Positions 18,183 through 27,566 of a DNA stretch of 64,000 nt are shown here, in pieces (positions within the stretch are counted from its first letter, which is position 1; every line of letters begins with the position of its first letter). The position numbers and the translations under genes were made by a program. The DNA is from Mesorhizobium erdmanii USDA 3471 (GTDB lineage Bacteria; Pseudomonadota; Alphaproteobacteria; Rhizobiales; Rhizobiaceae): assembly GCF_000472705.1 (NCBI RefSeq), contig NZ_AXAE01000005.1, positions 372,001 through 436,000 on the forward strand, written 5' to 3'. The notes under the pieces are model-generated. The model was given only the letters and a program-made list of their open reading frames with translations, had not been told where the DNA came from and made no database searches.

Positions 18183-19367
18183 CTAGGCTGCTTTTTTCTT
18201 GGCGGCCGCGTGCCAGGCGGCGACGGCTTTTTCGGCGGCTTCGGCCAGCGTGTCGGCGACGATCACCGCTTCCCCGGAATCGGCCAGGATGCGGCGTCCT
18301 TCCTCGGCCTTGGTGCCTGAGAGGCGCACCACCAGCGGCACGGTGACGCCGACCTCGCGGATCGCCTTGACGACGCCTTCGGCCACCCAGTCGCAGCGGT
18401 TGATGCCGGCGAAGATGTTGACAAGGATGGTCTCGACATTCTTGTCGCCAAGCACGGCACGGAAGGATTTCGCCACCCGCTCGGGTGAAGCGCCACCGCC
18501 GATGTCGAGGAAGTTGGCCGGCTCGCCGCCGGCGATCTTGATCATGTCCATGGTCGCCATGGCCAAGCCCGCGCCATTGATGATGCAGCCGATGTTGCCG
18601 TCGAGGCCGACATAGGAGAGGCCGCGGTCGCTGGCGAAGGTTTCGCGCGGATCTTCCTGGCTCTTGTCGCGCAGTTCGGAGATTTCCGGGCGCCGGAACA
18701 GCGCGTTCTCGTCGAACGACATTTTGGCGTCGAGCGCGATCAGATTGCCGTCGCGGGTGACCACCAGCGGATTGATCTCCAGCATCGAGGCGTCGTAGTC
18801 GCGAAACACCTGGTAGCAACTGAAGATGGTTTCGGTCGCCTTGCCGATCAGGTTGTCCTCGAGCCCAAGCCCAAAAGCGATCTCGCGCGCCTGGAAGCGC
18901 TGCATGCCGACGCCAGGATCGACCGCCGCGCGAATGATCGAATCCGGGGCCGTCTCGGCGATCTCCTCGATCTCCATGCCGCCGGCGGCCGATGCCACGA
19001 TCATGACGCGCTCTTCCTTACGGTCGAGGACAAAGCCGAGATAAAGTTCCTGGGCGATGTCGACCGCTTCCTCAAGATAGAGGCGCGAGATCAGCTTGCC
19101 ACGCGGGCCGGTCTGACTGGTCACCAGCTTGCGGCCGAGCATGGCTTCCGCGGCGTTGGAAATCTCGTCGTCGTTCGTGCATAGCTTGATGCCGCCGGCC
19201 TTGCCGCGGGCGCCGGAGTGGACCTGCGCCTTCAGCACCCATTTGCCGCCGCCGATCTCGCGCGCCCTGTAGGTTGCCTGCTCGGGGCTGTAGGCCAGCC
19301 CGCCGCGCGGCACATGCACGCCGTGCCGGGCGAGCAGTTCCTTGGCCTGATATTCGTGGATGTCCAT
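18183..19367 (-). CDS. mtkA: Malate--CoA ligase (malate thiokinase) beta subunit
   Basis: ATP-grasp subunit of malate thiokinase, 394 residues. It starts [12 protein letters not shown], as do all succinyl/malate-CoA ligase beta subunits. The ATP-grasp part follows ([14 protein letters not shown] near 46-59), with LEINPLVV near 200 and the C-terminal ligase domain containing [11 protein letters not shown] and [15 protein letters not shown]. It phosphorylates the alpha-subunit histidine and binds malate. The 3' end codes for a lysine/alanine tail. It lies directly downstream of mclA, with a ribosome-binding site GGGAGGAC. Confidence 0.87.
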   Translation of the reverse strand: MDIHEYQAKELLARHGVHVPRGGLAYSPEQATYRAREIGGGKWVLKAQVHSGARGKAGGIKLCTNDDEISNAAEAMLGRKLVTSQTGPRGKLISRLYLEEAVDIAQELYLGFVLDRKEERVMIVASAAGGMEIEEIAETAPDSIIRAAVDPGVGMQRFQAREIAFGLGLEDNLIGKATETIFSCYQVFRDYDASMLEINPLVVTRDGNLIALDAKMSFDENALFRRPEISELRDKSQEDPRETFASDRGLSYVGLDGNIGCIINGAGLAMATMDMIKIAGGEPANFLDIGGGASPERVAKSFRAVLGDKNVETILVNIFAGINRCDWVAEGVVKAIREVGVTVPLVVRLSGTKAEEGRRILADSGEAVIVADTLAEAAEKAVAAWHAAAKKKAA

Positions 19368-19387
19368 TGTTGTCCTCCCGGATATTG

Positions 19388-20368
19388 TCAGTGCGCGGCG
19401 ACGCGCGGCTCTTTTTTGTTATCGAGGCGGCCGGCGCGTTCGATGGCCTCGTTGACCACCAGAACATTTCTCGCCATGCGCTCCGACGCGGCGTCGATCA
19501 TCTTGCCGTCGAGGGCTGCCGCTCCCTTGCCCGCCGCCTCGGCCTCCTTCAGCACTTCGAGGATGCGCCTGGCGCGCGTGACCTCCTTCTCCGGCGGCGA
19601 GAAGACGTCGTTGGCAAGCGCTATCTGCGAGGGGTGGATCGCCCATTTGCCTTCGATGCCGAGGGCCGCGGCGCGCCTGGCACCGGCGATATACCCTTCC
19701 GGATCGGTGAAATCGCCGAACGGGCCGTCAATGGCGCGCAGGCCATAGGCGCGGCAGGCGACGGTCATCCGCGACAGGGCGAAATGCCACTGGTCGCCGG
19801 GATAGTCGGGATTGAGGCCGCCGATGCTGACGGTACGCGCCTTGCAGCTTGCCGCATAGTCGGCGACGCCGAAATGCATGGCTTCCAGCCGGCCCGGGGT
19901 TGCCGCGATAGCCTCGACATTGGCCATGCCGAGCGCGGTCTCGATCAGCGCTTCCAGCCCGACGCGGGTCTTGTATCCCTTGGCCATCTCGATCTGGTTG
20001 ACCATCGCCTCGACCATGTAGAGGTCGGCCGGCACCCCGACCTTCGGCACCAGGATGGTATCGAGCCGATCGCCGGCCTGCTCCATCACGTCGACCACGT
20101 CGCGGTACATGTAGTGAGTGTCGAGACCGTTGATGCGCACCGACACGGTCTTGCCCTTGGCGCGCCAGTCGATGTCGTTGAGCGCCTGGATGATGTTCTT
20201 GCGGGCGCGCTCCTTGTCCGGTGGCGCGACCGCGTCCTCGATGTCGAGGAAGACGAAGTCGGCGGCGCTGTTTGCCGCCTTGTCGATCATCTCCGGGCTG
20301 GATCCGGGAACCGCCAGCTCGCTGCGCTGCAGCCGCAGTTTCTTCAAATGGTTGATGATGTGGCTCAT
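19388..20368 (-). CDS. mclA: Malyl-CoA lyase (HpcH/HpaI aldolase/citrate lyase family)
   Basis: Cleaves malyl-CoA to glyoxylate and acetyl-CoA, the step that regenerates glyoxylate in the serine cycle. At 326 residues it has the CitE/HpcH fold: [11 protein letters not shown] near the start, [13 protein letters not shown] (magnesium-binding Asp/Glu, about 40-52), [20 protein letters not shown] and a late KWAIHPSQI. Length and motifs fit malyl-CoA lyase better than citrate lyase, and the gene lies between sgaA and mtkA. Start ATG 20368. Confidence 0.9.
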   Translation of the reverse strand: MSHIINHLKKLRLQRSELAVPGSSPEMIDKAANSAADFVFLDIEDAVAPPDKERARKNIIQALNDIDWRAKGKTVSVRINGLDTHYMYRDVVDVMEQAGDRLDTILVPKVGVPADLYMVEAMVNQIEMAKGYKTRVGLEALIETALGMANVEAIAATPGRLEAMHFGVADYAASCKARTVSIGGLNPDYPGDQWHFALSRMTVACRAYGLRAIDGPFGDFTDPEGYIAGARRAAALGIEGKWAIHPSQIALANDVFSPPEKEVTRARRILEVLKEAEAAGKGAAALDGKMIDAASERMARNVLVVNEAIERAGRLDNKKEPRVAAH

Positions 20369-20379
20369 CGTCGGCTCCC

Positions 20380-21570
20380 TCAGGCGGCTTCGGCGACCGG
20401 CAGGGCGGCCGAGGCGCGGAAATGCTGGATGGCGGCGCCGACGCCGGAGCCGGGCGCCAGCCTGACGCCGCAATCGAGCAGCGCCATTTCGGCGGCCGAC
20501 AGCGAGGCCAGCACCATCACCTCGTTCAGCCAGCCGAGATGGCCGATGCGGAAGACCTTGCCGAACACCTTGTTGAGGCCGCCGCCGAGCGAGGTCTGGT
20601 AGCCGCGGTAGGCGCGCTTGACGACGTCGCCACTGTCGATGCCGTCCGGCACCAGGATGGCGCTGACCGTATCGGAGTGCCATTTCGGCGCTTTGGCGCA
20701 GAGCTTCAGGCCCCAGGCGTCGACCGCATTGCGCACGCCTTCGGCCAGGCGATGGTGACGGACGAAGATATTGTCCAGCCCTTCCTCGGCGATGAGGTCA
20801 AGCGAAGCGCGCAGGCCGCGCAGCAGCTGTGTAGCCGGCGTGTAAGGGAAATAGCCGGCATCGTTGGCGCGGATCATGTCCTCGAAGGAGAAGAAGCAGC
20901 GCCGGTGGGTGGCGCTCCTCGAAGCGACGAGCGCCTTCCTGCTGACCGAGAGGAAGCCGAGGCCGGCGGGCAGCATGAAACCTTTCTGCGAACCCGAGAC
21001 GGCGCAGTCGACGCCCCACTCTTCCTGCCGGAAGTCGATCGAACCGATCGACGACACGCCGTCGACGAACAGCAGGGCAGGGTGGTTTGCCTCGTCGAGG
21101 ACGGCGCGGCAGCCCGCGACGTCGCTGGTCACGCCGGTCGCTGTCTCGTTCTGCGTGCAGAAGACGGCCTTGATGCGGTGCGCCTTGTCAGCCTTCAGCC
21201 GCTCGGCATAGAGCTCGAGCGGGACGCCGGTTCCCCATTCGCAGTCGATGACTTCGACCTCGAAGCCGAGGCGCTCGGCCATGTCGACCCACAGATGTGA
21301 GAACTGGCCGAAGCGCGACATCAGCACGCGGTCGCCGGGGCTGAGCACATTGGTCATCGCCGCTTCCCAGGCGCCGGTGCCCGACGACGGGTATATGAAG
21401 ACGCGGCCGGTCTCGTTCTTGAAGACTTTCTTGATGTCCTCGAACAGCGGCAGCGTGAGATCGGGGAAGGACGCGGCGCGCATGTCCTCCATCGGCAGGT
21501 TCATCGCCTGCCGGACCTGTTCGGGAATGTTGGTCGGTCCGGGAATGAAAAGATGGGTGAAACCGGCCAT
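20380..21570 (-). CDS. sgaA: Serine--glyoxylate aminotransferase
   Basis: A class V aminotransferase of 396 residues that moves the amino group of serine to glyoxylate, giving hydroxypyruvate and glycine. The family start FIPGPTNIPEQVRQAM is present, with SSGTGAWEAAMTNVL around residues 62-76 and the PLP lysine in SGSQKGFMLPAG (K196). Alanine-glyoxylate aminotransferases are close relatives; context decides for the serine-cycle role. The start is preceded by AGGAGGAGTT. It lies upstream of mclA with an 11-base gap and appears to lead the sgaA-mclA-mtkA-mtkB operon. Confidence 0.9.
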   Translation of the reverse strand: MAGFTHLFIPGPTNIPEQVRQAMNLPMEDMRAASFPDLTLPLFEDIKKVFKNETGRVFIYPSSGTGAWEAAMTNVLSPGDRVLMSRFGQFSHLWVDMAERLGFEVEVIDCEWGTGVPLELYAERLKADKAHRIKAVFCTQNETATGVTSDVAGCRAVLDEANHPALLFVDGVSSIGSIDFRQEEWGVDCAVSGSQKGFMLPAGLGFLSVSRKALVASRSATHRRCFFSFEDMIRANDAGYFPYTPATQLLRGLRASLDLIAEEGLDNIFVRHHRLAEGVRNAVDAWGLKLCAKAPKWHSDTVSAILVPDGIDSGDVVKRAYRGYQTSLGGGLNKVFGKVFRIGHLGWLNEVMVLASLSAAEMALLDCGVRLAPGSGVGAAIQHFRASAALPVAEAA

Positions 21571-21693
21571 GATGCGAACTCCTCCTGATCCAGCAAAGCG
21601 GTGAGGGGAGTTTCGTTTCGACGGCTAAAGCCAACAACACCCTGGCGGGTAACATCTCGCCGCGCGCGGGTGGGAGAAGCCTACCCGGTCGGC

Positions 21694-22314
21694 CTACCCG
21701 AAGGGCTGTTTCTGGGTGCGCCTCTCTCGCGAATAGAGCGCGACGGCCATCGCCCGGTTGCGGACGTCGAGCTTGTCGTAGAGATTCTTCAGGTGGTACT
21801 TCACCGTGTTCTCGGAAATGCCCGTCCGCGTTGCGATCTGCAGATTGGTCCAGCCGTCCGAAAGCACCGCCAGCAGCTCGCGCTCGCGCACCGTGAGCTG
21901 CGCCAGGGGCGTGTCGTTGACCTTGTTGATGTCGATATAGGGGATGCAGATGCGGCCATGCGCGACTGCCAGGATGGTGTCGAAGATGATGGCCGGGTCG
22001 TCGAACTGGAAGCAATAGCCCTGGGCCCCCAGCCGCACGCATTGCTTCAGGATGCCGATGTCATGGTCGTTGGAAAAGACGGTGATGCGCACGTCGAGCT
22101 TGCGGCTCTGGACCTCGGCCAGCACTTCGGCCCCGTCCATGTCGGCGAGCTTCCAGCCGATGACTGCGACGTCGAATCCGCCCGTCGCCGCCAGATCCAG
22201 GAATTGTTTGCCGCTCTGAACGGTGCTCAGCAAGTCGAAACGGCCGTCGCATTCGAGCATTTCGCGCAGCGCCGATATGACGAACGGATTGCGCTCGGCG
22301 ACGACAATGCGCAT
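21694..22314 (-). CDS. LuxR-family response-regulator-like protein with degenerate receiver
   Basis: A 206-residue protein. Residues 1-120 follow the receiver pattern, but the phospho-acceptor aspartate is replaced: the segment reads DVAVIGWKLADMDG (48-61) with Gly at position 53. The usual N-terminal acidic pair is AE, and no conserved lysine is obvious. Residues 140-200 are a GerE/LuxR helix-turn-helix (LTVRERELLAVLSDGWTNLQ). It is therefore likely to act without phosphorylation. It stands 123 bases upstream of sgaA in the same direction and is the best candidate regulator of the serine-cycle genes. Start taken as ATG 22314; the frame is open to 22401. Confidence 0.85.
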   Translation of the reverse strand: MRIVVAERNPFVISALREMLECDGRFDLLSTVQSGKQFLDLAATGGFDVAVIGWKLADMDGAEVLAEVQSRKLDVRITVFSNDHDIGILKQCVRLGAQGYCFQFDDPAIIFDTILAVAHGRICIPYIDINKVNDTPLAQLTVRERELLAVLSDGWTNLQIATRTGISENTVKYHLKNLYDKLDVRNRAMAVALYSRERRTQKQPFG

Positions 22315-22739
22315 GCGCCGGTCGCCAACTGCATTGCTCGTTTTCCCGGGCTTGCTGTTCAAGGGCCGTTTTTGTCCTGAGCTGATTGTGCCGCAACTCA
22401 AGGGCCAGGCTTCAGGCCTGGACCCGTATCATGACAATTCTGCCCCAATCGCGCCGGGGTGCTCTTTCCCCAGCGACATCGGCTGTCGCGCCGTCTGAAG
22501 CAGGGGTTCGCCGGTTCTTGATGGGTCAGACATCGCAGAGTCAGGCATCCGCGATGCGTTCGCCGTGTGGCGTGCAACAAGCGTTTCGTTTGATATTCCG
22601 TGCCTTAGGGCGATAAGTTCTCAAATCGAATCGCGCCTGCACGCGAGATGCATCGGATTTCCGCGAAACCGGTTTCCGCGTTAACGTCCGATGCTCTGAA
22701 TCTGAGACGCAATTTTTTCCGGGATGGCGGGAGGCGCTG
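22315..22739. other. Intergenic region between the LuxR-type regulator and mgtE
   Basis: 425 bases between divergent genes with no convincing protein gene. It contains a short hairpin CCAGGC-TTCAG-GCCTGG (22405-22421) and the palindrome listed separately at 22651-22692. It presumably holds the promoters of both flanking genes; I see no confident -35/-10 pair. Confidence 0.5.
22651..22692. repeat. Dispersed intergenic palindrome, copy F (upstream of mgtE)
   Basis: CATCGGA ... TCCGATG flanks an inner near-palindrome CGCGAAACCGGTTTCCGCG. The element sits in the mgtE promoter space, close enough to be in its 5' leader. It looks like the same general class as the other intergenic palindromes here, with a different inner core. 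Confidence 0.5.
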
Positions 22740-24152
22740 GTGGAGGACAAGCAGACGGCCTCCGCCAAAGCGACCGACGACGCCCACGCCGATATCTATG
22801 GCGAGGACGGTGCGGTCCTGTCGTCCTTCCTTGCCCAGATCGGGGCTGCGATCGCCGACCGCGATACGCTGACCCTCAAGCAGGAAGTCGACGATCTTCA
22901 CCAGTCGGAACTCGGCGACCTGATCGAGGCGCTGCATCCCGAGCAGCGGCAGGCCCTGGTCGAACTCCTGGGCGCCGATTTCGACTTTTCCGCGCTGACC
23001 GAGGTCGACGAGGCGATCCGCATGGAGATCGTCGATCATATGCCCAATGCGCAGATCGCGCAGGCGGTGCAGGAACTCGATTCCGACGACGCGGTCTACA
23101 TTCTCGAAGATCTCGAAAAGGAAGACCAGGACGAAATTCTGTCGCAACTGCCGTTCACCGAACGAATCAGGCTGCGCCGCTCGCTCGACTATCCCGAAGA
23201 GACCGCCGGGCGGCGCATGCAGACGGAGTTCGTCGCGGTGCCACCGTTCTGGACCATCGGCCAGACCATCGACTATATGCGCGAGGACAAGAACCTTCCC
23301 GACCGCTTCAGCCAGATCTTCGTCATCGACCCGACCTTCAAGCTGTTAGGGGCCATCGATCTCGACCAGATCCTGCGCACCAAGCGCGCCGTCAAGGTCG
23401 AGGATGTCATGCATGAGACGCGGCATCTCATCCCGGCCACCATGGATCAGGAAGAGGCCGCGCGCGAATTCGAGCAGTACGATCTGCTTTCAGCCGCCGT
23501 CGTCGACGAGAATGAGCGGCTAGTCGGCGTGCTGACCATCGACGACGTCGTCGACGTCATCCAGCAGGAAGCAGAGGAAGATCTGCTGCGCATGGGCGGC
23601 GTCGGCGACGAAGAGCTCTCCGACAGCATTCTTTCCACATCGCGCTCGCGTGTCCCCTGGTTGCTGATCAATCTCCTGACGGCATTCCTGGCGGCTTCGG
23701 TGATCGGCCTGTTCGACCACACGATCGAGCGCATCGTGGCGCTCGCCGTGCTGATGCCGATCGTGGCCGGCATGGGCGGCAATGCGGGGTCGCAGACCAT
23801 GACCGTCACCGTGCGGGCGCTGGCGACGAAAGACCTCGACATCTACAATGCCGGCCGCATCATCCGCCGCGAGATGGGCGTTGGTTTCATCAACGGCATT
23901 GTCTTTGCCATCCTGATCGGCATTGTCGCGTCGGTCTGGTTCCATGATCCCAATCTGGGCGGCATCATCGCGGCGGCGATGATCATCAACATGTTCGTCG
24001 CCGCACTTGCCGGCATCCTGATCCCGCTGCTGCTCGACCGGTTCAAGATCGATCCGGCGGTGGCGTCGGCGGTCTTCGTCACCACAGTCACCGATGTCGT
24101 CGGCTTCTTTGCCTTCCTCGGCCTGGCAACCTGGTGGTTCAGCGTCCGGTGA
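22740..24152 (+). CDS. mgtE: Magnesium transporter MgtE
   Basis: A 470-residue Mg2+ channel/transporter. The N-terminal MgtE_N helical repeat domain (about 50-150, with LIEALHPEQRQALVELLG) is followed by two CBS domains (about 150-270) that sense cytoplasmic Mg2+. Five transmembrane helices come from about residue 310 onward, with the pore signature PIVAGMGGNAGSQT (about 340-353). The start is GTG 22740 with GGGAGG upstream. Confidence 0.93.
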   Translation: MEDKQTASAKATDDAHADIYGEDGAVLSSFLAQIGAAIADRDTLTLKQEVDDLHQSELGDLIEALHPEQRQALVELLGADFDFSALTEVDEAIRMEIVDHMPNAQIAQAVQELDSDDAVYILEDLEKEDQDEILSQLPFTERIRLRRSLDYPEETAGRRMQTEFVAVPPFWTIGQTIDYMREDKNLPDRFSQIFVIDPTFKLLGAIDLDQILRTKRAVKVEDVMHETRHLIPATMDQEEAAREFEQYDLLSAAVVDENERLVGVLTIDDVVDVIQQEAEEDLLRMGGVGDEELSDSILSTSRSRVPWLLINLLTAFLAASVIGLFDHTIERIVALAVLMPIVAGMGGNAGSQTMTVTVRALATKDLDIYNAGRIIRREMGVGFINGIVFAILIGIVASVWFHDPNLGGIIAAAMIINMFVAALAGILIPLLLDRFKIDPAVASAVFVTTVTDVVGFFAFLGLATWWFSVR

Positions 24153-24289
24153 TCGGTCTCAATTGACTTTTACGTAAATGCCGTGCGAGGCTTGCGCGGG
24201 GGCCGTGTCGATTCCGACGGGCAAAGGTTGGTTCGGGACGGGGAGGCGGCGCCACGTGGCGTTGCCCGGGATTCCGGCATGGAGTGACA

Positions 24290-24676
24290 ATGCGGGAATA
24301 TTATTCGATCACCGAACTGACCCGCGAATTCGACGTGTCGACGCGGACGCTGCGCTTCTATGAGGACGAGGGGCTGGTGCAGCCGGTGCGGCGTGGCCGC
24401 ACGCGACTGTTTCGTCCGTCCGACCGGCATCTCATCCGGCAGATCATGCGCGGCAAAAGGCTCGGCTTCTCGATCAACGAGATCCGCGAAATCATCCAGA
24501 TGTACAAAGAGCCGCCGGGCGAGGTCGGGCAGCTCAAGCTGATGATCAAGCGCATCGAGGAAAAGCGCGAGGATCTCAGGCAGAAACGCCGCGACCTCGA
24601 AGAGACGTTGGCCGAACTCGACCAGGCCGAGGAATCCTGTGTCGAGCGGCTGGTGGAACTCGGCGTGAATACCTGA
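24290..24676 (+). CDS. MerR-family transcriptional regulator
   Basis: A 128-residue regulator with the N-terminal winged helix YSITELTREFDVSTRTLRFY and the basic segment RRGRTRLFRPSDR, followed by a long coiled coil (about 75-120) rich in Glu/Lys/Arg. It has no cysteine cluster for metal sensing. The sequence resembles LiuR-type MerR regulators of branched-chain amino acid/fatty acid degradation, but no such genes are adjacent. ATG 24290 follows GGAGTGACA. A GTG two codons earlier is also possible. Confidence 0.87.
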   Translation: MREYYSITELTREFDVSTRTLRFYEDEGLVQPVRRGRTRLFRPSDRHLIRQIMRGKRLGFSINEIREIIQMYKEPPGEVGQLKLMIKRIEEKREDLRQKRRDLEETLAELDQAEESCVERLVELGVNT

Positions 24677-24682
24677 CGCCGT

Positions 24683-25159
24683 TCAAATCCAGCGTCGCAC
24701 CCTCTTGGCGTAGTCCCGGTATTTCTTACCGAATTTCGTCGCCAGTATCTTTTCTTCGCCCTCGATCGCCAGTTTCTGGGTGAGGAACGCCGCGATGAAG
24801 GCCAGCGGCAGGAACCAGACGATGCCGGTGACAAAGGCGACCCCGATCAGCAGCAGCGTGTTGGCGAGATACATCGGGTTGCGGGTGATGCCGAAGGGAC
24901 CGGTGGTGACGAGGTGGTCCGGCACCGCGTTGGGGTTCAGCGTCGTCCTGGCCCGCATCATGGTGCGGATGGCGGTAAACCAGAGTGCGGCAACGCCGAA
25001 CAGGGCCACCCAGCCGGCCGCGAACAGGATGTCGCCCAAAAGGTCGCCGATCCAGGGCAGAGGATAGACAAGGCCGAGGATGACGCTGATGGCGATCGCC
25101 GCGGTGTAGATCACTGGCGGCCAGGGTATCATGCCCGGCTTCGGCTGTTTTTCGGTCAC
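24683..25159 (-). CDS. Isoprenylcysteine carboxyl methyltransferase-like membrane protein
   Basis: A 158-residue, four-helix membrane protein. The C-terminal half has the ICMT/PEMT signature TGPFGITRNPMYLANTLL and the terminal EGEEKILATKFGKKYRDYA, which bind S-adenosylmethionine in that family. Bacterial members methylate unknown small molecules or lipids. The start is GTG 25159, overlapping the stop of the upstream gene by four bases (GTGA), so the two are co-translated. Confidence 0.82.
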   Translation of the reverse strand: MTEKQPKPGMIPWPPVIYTAAIAISVILGLVYPLPWIGDLLGDILFAAGWVALFGVAALWFTAIRTMMRARTTLNPNAVPDHLVTTGPFGITRNPMYLANTLLLIGVAFVTGIVWFLPLAFIAAFLTQKLAIEGEEKILATKFGKKYRDYAKRVRRWI

Positions 25160-26154
25160 TGCGTTCCTCCCTCGTCCAGCTTCTCGTCGGTCTGGGCCGT
25201 GCAACTGCCGGCCAGATCGCCCAGATGCGCCCTGAAATCCGCAGTCTGGTCGTTGTTGTAGAGCCGATCAAGAGAGCCTTCGCCTTGAAGCGTCTGGAGC
25301 ATGCAGCCGCAATAGCTCGAACAGAAGGTTGCGTTGCGCGTCTGCTCGCATGACACCTGGCAGGTTTTCAGGAATTCCACCTGCGGGGTTTCGGCGGGTG
25401 CGGGCATCACTTGCGAAAACAGCCAGACGCAGCCGAACAGCAGCGGCTGGTGGATCAGGTAGAAGGCAAGACTGTGCCGGCCGATGAAGAGCAGGGGATT
25501 GGCCCATCGGCCGGGCGTAAGGCTGGCCAGCCGCCCCAGCAGACCCGATGTGGAGGCAAGCTTGGCCGCTCCAAGACCGGCCAGCACCACGCCAAACCAC
25601 GGGAACAAGGGCACGTAGTCGTTGGAACGCGGGTTGATTGCGGAAAGGCCGACCCACCACAGCCAGGGATGGTCGAAGGACTCCAGGCTGACATAGAAGG
25701 GAACAGCTATAACCACCGCTGCGACCAGCAAGGTAATCAGTGCCGGCAAGCGCAGGAAGGCGAGGCCGAGCAGGCTGGCCAGCGCGATCTCATGCAGGAT
25801 GCCGAAGAAGATGAAGCCGCCCGGCGTGACAAACCAGGTGACGACCGATATGGTGATCGCCGCCGCCGCGACCATGGCGAAACGCTTCCAGAAGCCGGTC
25901 CGGCGGATCTGTTTGCCGTGGGCAAGAAACAGGCTGACGCCGACCAGGAACAGGAAGGTCGAGGCGATGCAGCGCGCGTAGAATTTCCACCAGCCGAAAG
26001 CGGTCAAGCCCGGATCGGTGTAGTGGAAATTCTCCAGATCCCAGGTGAAATGGTAGCTCGCCATGGCCAGCAGCGCGATGCCGCGCACGACATCGATGGC
26101 GACGATGCGCCTGGTTTGGCCCGGAACGGGTGCGGTCGGCGTTTGGATGGTCAT
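25156..26154 (-). CDS. DUF1624 (heparan-alpha-glucosaminide acetyltransferase-like) membrane protein with cysteine-rich tail
   Basis: A 332-residue protein. Residues about 12-265 form the DUF1624 acyltransferase-like fold with multiple helices, beginning RRIVAIDVVRGIALL and MASYHFTWDLENF. Members are thought to acylate a periplasmic or surface polymer, unproven. The last about 65 residues are unusual: after the final helix comes a cysteine-rich segment with two CX3C pairs eight residues apart (CQVSC and CSSYC), then GC and a later C. It is translationally coupled to the methyltransferase-like gene downstream. Confidence 0.8.
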   Translation of the reverse strand: MTIQTPTAPVPGQTRRIVAIDVVRGIALLAMASYHFTWDLENFHYTDPGLTAFGWWKFYARCIASTFLFLVGVSLFLAHGKQIRRTGFWKRFAMVAAAAITISVVTWFVTPGGFIFFGILHEIALASLLGLAFLRLPALITLLVAAVVIAVPFYVSLESFDHPWLWWVGLSAINPRSNDYVPLFPWFGVVLAGLGAAKLASTSGLLGRLASLTPGRWANPLLFIGRHSLAFYLIHQPLLFGCVWLFSQVMPAPAETPQVEFLKTCQVSCEQTRNATFCSSYCGCMLQTLQGEGSLDRLYNNDQTADFRAHLGDLAGSCTAQTDEKLDEGGTQ

Positions 26155-26363
26155 GTGCTCGCGATCTGATTCAGCCCTGCGTGAGGACTATCACGGTTGG
26201 ACGGGACAGATGAAGGCCGGCCCATCGGATCAAGCGACGCTTTAGGCCAGAGCCGGGAAGACATTGACCGGCTTCGCTTTTGGCCGGGTAGGCGTCGGTT
26301 TCCTCTTATCGGTACGGGACTGACCACGGCAGATTCGACCGGTGATTCTGCTTTGGGGAAGCA

Positions 26364-27563
26364 ATGTCCACCCACGTGCGCCACCCGATCTGGCTCCCGG
26401 CCCTCAAGGCCGCGGATGCGCGCACCTTCGCCTCGCTCTACGCGGTCGAATCCTTCGCCCGCGCCACGGTGTCGAGCGTCATTCCGATCCAGGCCTACGA
26501 GATCCTGCATAACGAGCAGATCGTCTCGATCCTCTACACGATCGTGGCGCTGCTCGGCCTGTCTGTGACCTTGTTCATGCCGCTACTGATCCGCCGCTTT
26601 GCCCGGCGCTGGGTCTATACCGCCGGCGCCTGCCTGCTCGCCATCGGCTCGCTGTTCTTCGTCACCCATACGCTTGCCGGACAATTGGCGGGCATGTTGT
26701 GCCGGGTGATGGGCGCCAGCGCGCTGTCGATCACGCTCAACCTCTACATCATGGACCACATCCGCAAGACCGACTTCATGCAGGCCGAATCGCTGCGCAT
26801 GGCGTGGTCGATGCTCGCCTGGACCGGCGGGCCGACGCTCGGCATTTTTCTTTACGCCCGTTTCGGCATCTATGCCGCGCATGGCGCAGTGGCGGTGTTC
26901 GCGTTGGCTTTGCTGGCGCTGTTCTGGTTCTACCGGCTGAGCGACAACCAGTCGATACGGCCCGGCAAGACCCGGCCGGCCAATCCGCTCGCCAATATCG
27001 GCCGCTTCATCGCACAGCCCAGATTGAGGCTGGCCTGGCTGATCGCCTTCGGGCGCTCCTGCTTCTGGACGACCTTCTTTGTCTACGGGCCACTGTTCAT
27101 GGTCATCACGGGCGAGGGCAAGCTGGCCGGCGGCCTGCTGGTCTCGGCCGGCAACGCGCTTTTGTTCATGGCCATCTTCTGGGGCAAGGCCGGGAAGCGC
27201 TTCGGCGGCCGCCGCACCATGACATTTGCCTATTTCGCCATGTCGGCAATGCTGCTGGCTGCGGGCACGGTGGGAGCGAGCGCACCGTTGCTGACCGGGG
27301 CTTTCCTGCTTGGCGGCGCGTTCTTCACCATCGCGCTCGACGCGCTGGGTTCGACCGCCTTCATGCGCTCGGTGCGCTCCTATGAACGGGCGCAGATGGC
27401 GGCGGTCTACCGCACCTATCTCGATTTTTCCGAGCTGACCCCGCCGCTGGTCTACTCCGTCGTGCTGATCTTCTTCGGTCTGGGCTCGGTGTTCGTCACG
27501 CTCAGCCTGCTGGCGGCGATATGCGGCTTCGTGACATGGCGGTATCTGCCGAAGTCTCTCTGA
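26364..27563 (+). CDS. Major facilitator superfamily transporter
   Basis: A 399-residue protein with about 12 hydrophobic helices. It opens with a conserved soluble segment (FASLYAVESFARATVSSVIP). The central loop contains RPGKTRPANPLANIGRF. No strong substrate motif is visible. The 209 bases upstream carry no gene. It is convergent with the Rieske oxygenase gene (4-base gap). The substrate is unknown. Confidence 0.85.
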   Translation: MSTHVRHPIWLPALKAADARTFASLYAVESFARATVSSVIPIQAYEILHNEQIVSILYTIVALLGLSVTLFMPLLIRRFARRWVYTAGACLLAIGSLFFVTHTLAGQLAGMLCRVMGASALSITLNLYIMDHIRKTDFMQAESLRMAWSMLAWTGGPTLGIFLYARFGIYAAHGAVAVFALALLALFWFYRLSDNQSIRPGKTRPANPLANIGRFIAQPRLRLAWLIAFGRSCFWTTFFVYGPLFMVITGEGKLAGGLLVSAGNALLFMAIFWGKAGKRFGGRRTMTFAYFAMSAMLLAAGTVGASAPLLTGAFLLGGAFFTIALDALGSTAFMRSVRSYERAQMAAVYRTYLDFSELTPPLVYSVVLIFFGLGSVFVTLSLLAAICGFVTWRYLPKSL

Positions 27564-27566
27564 CGG

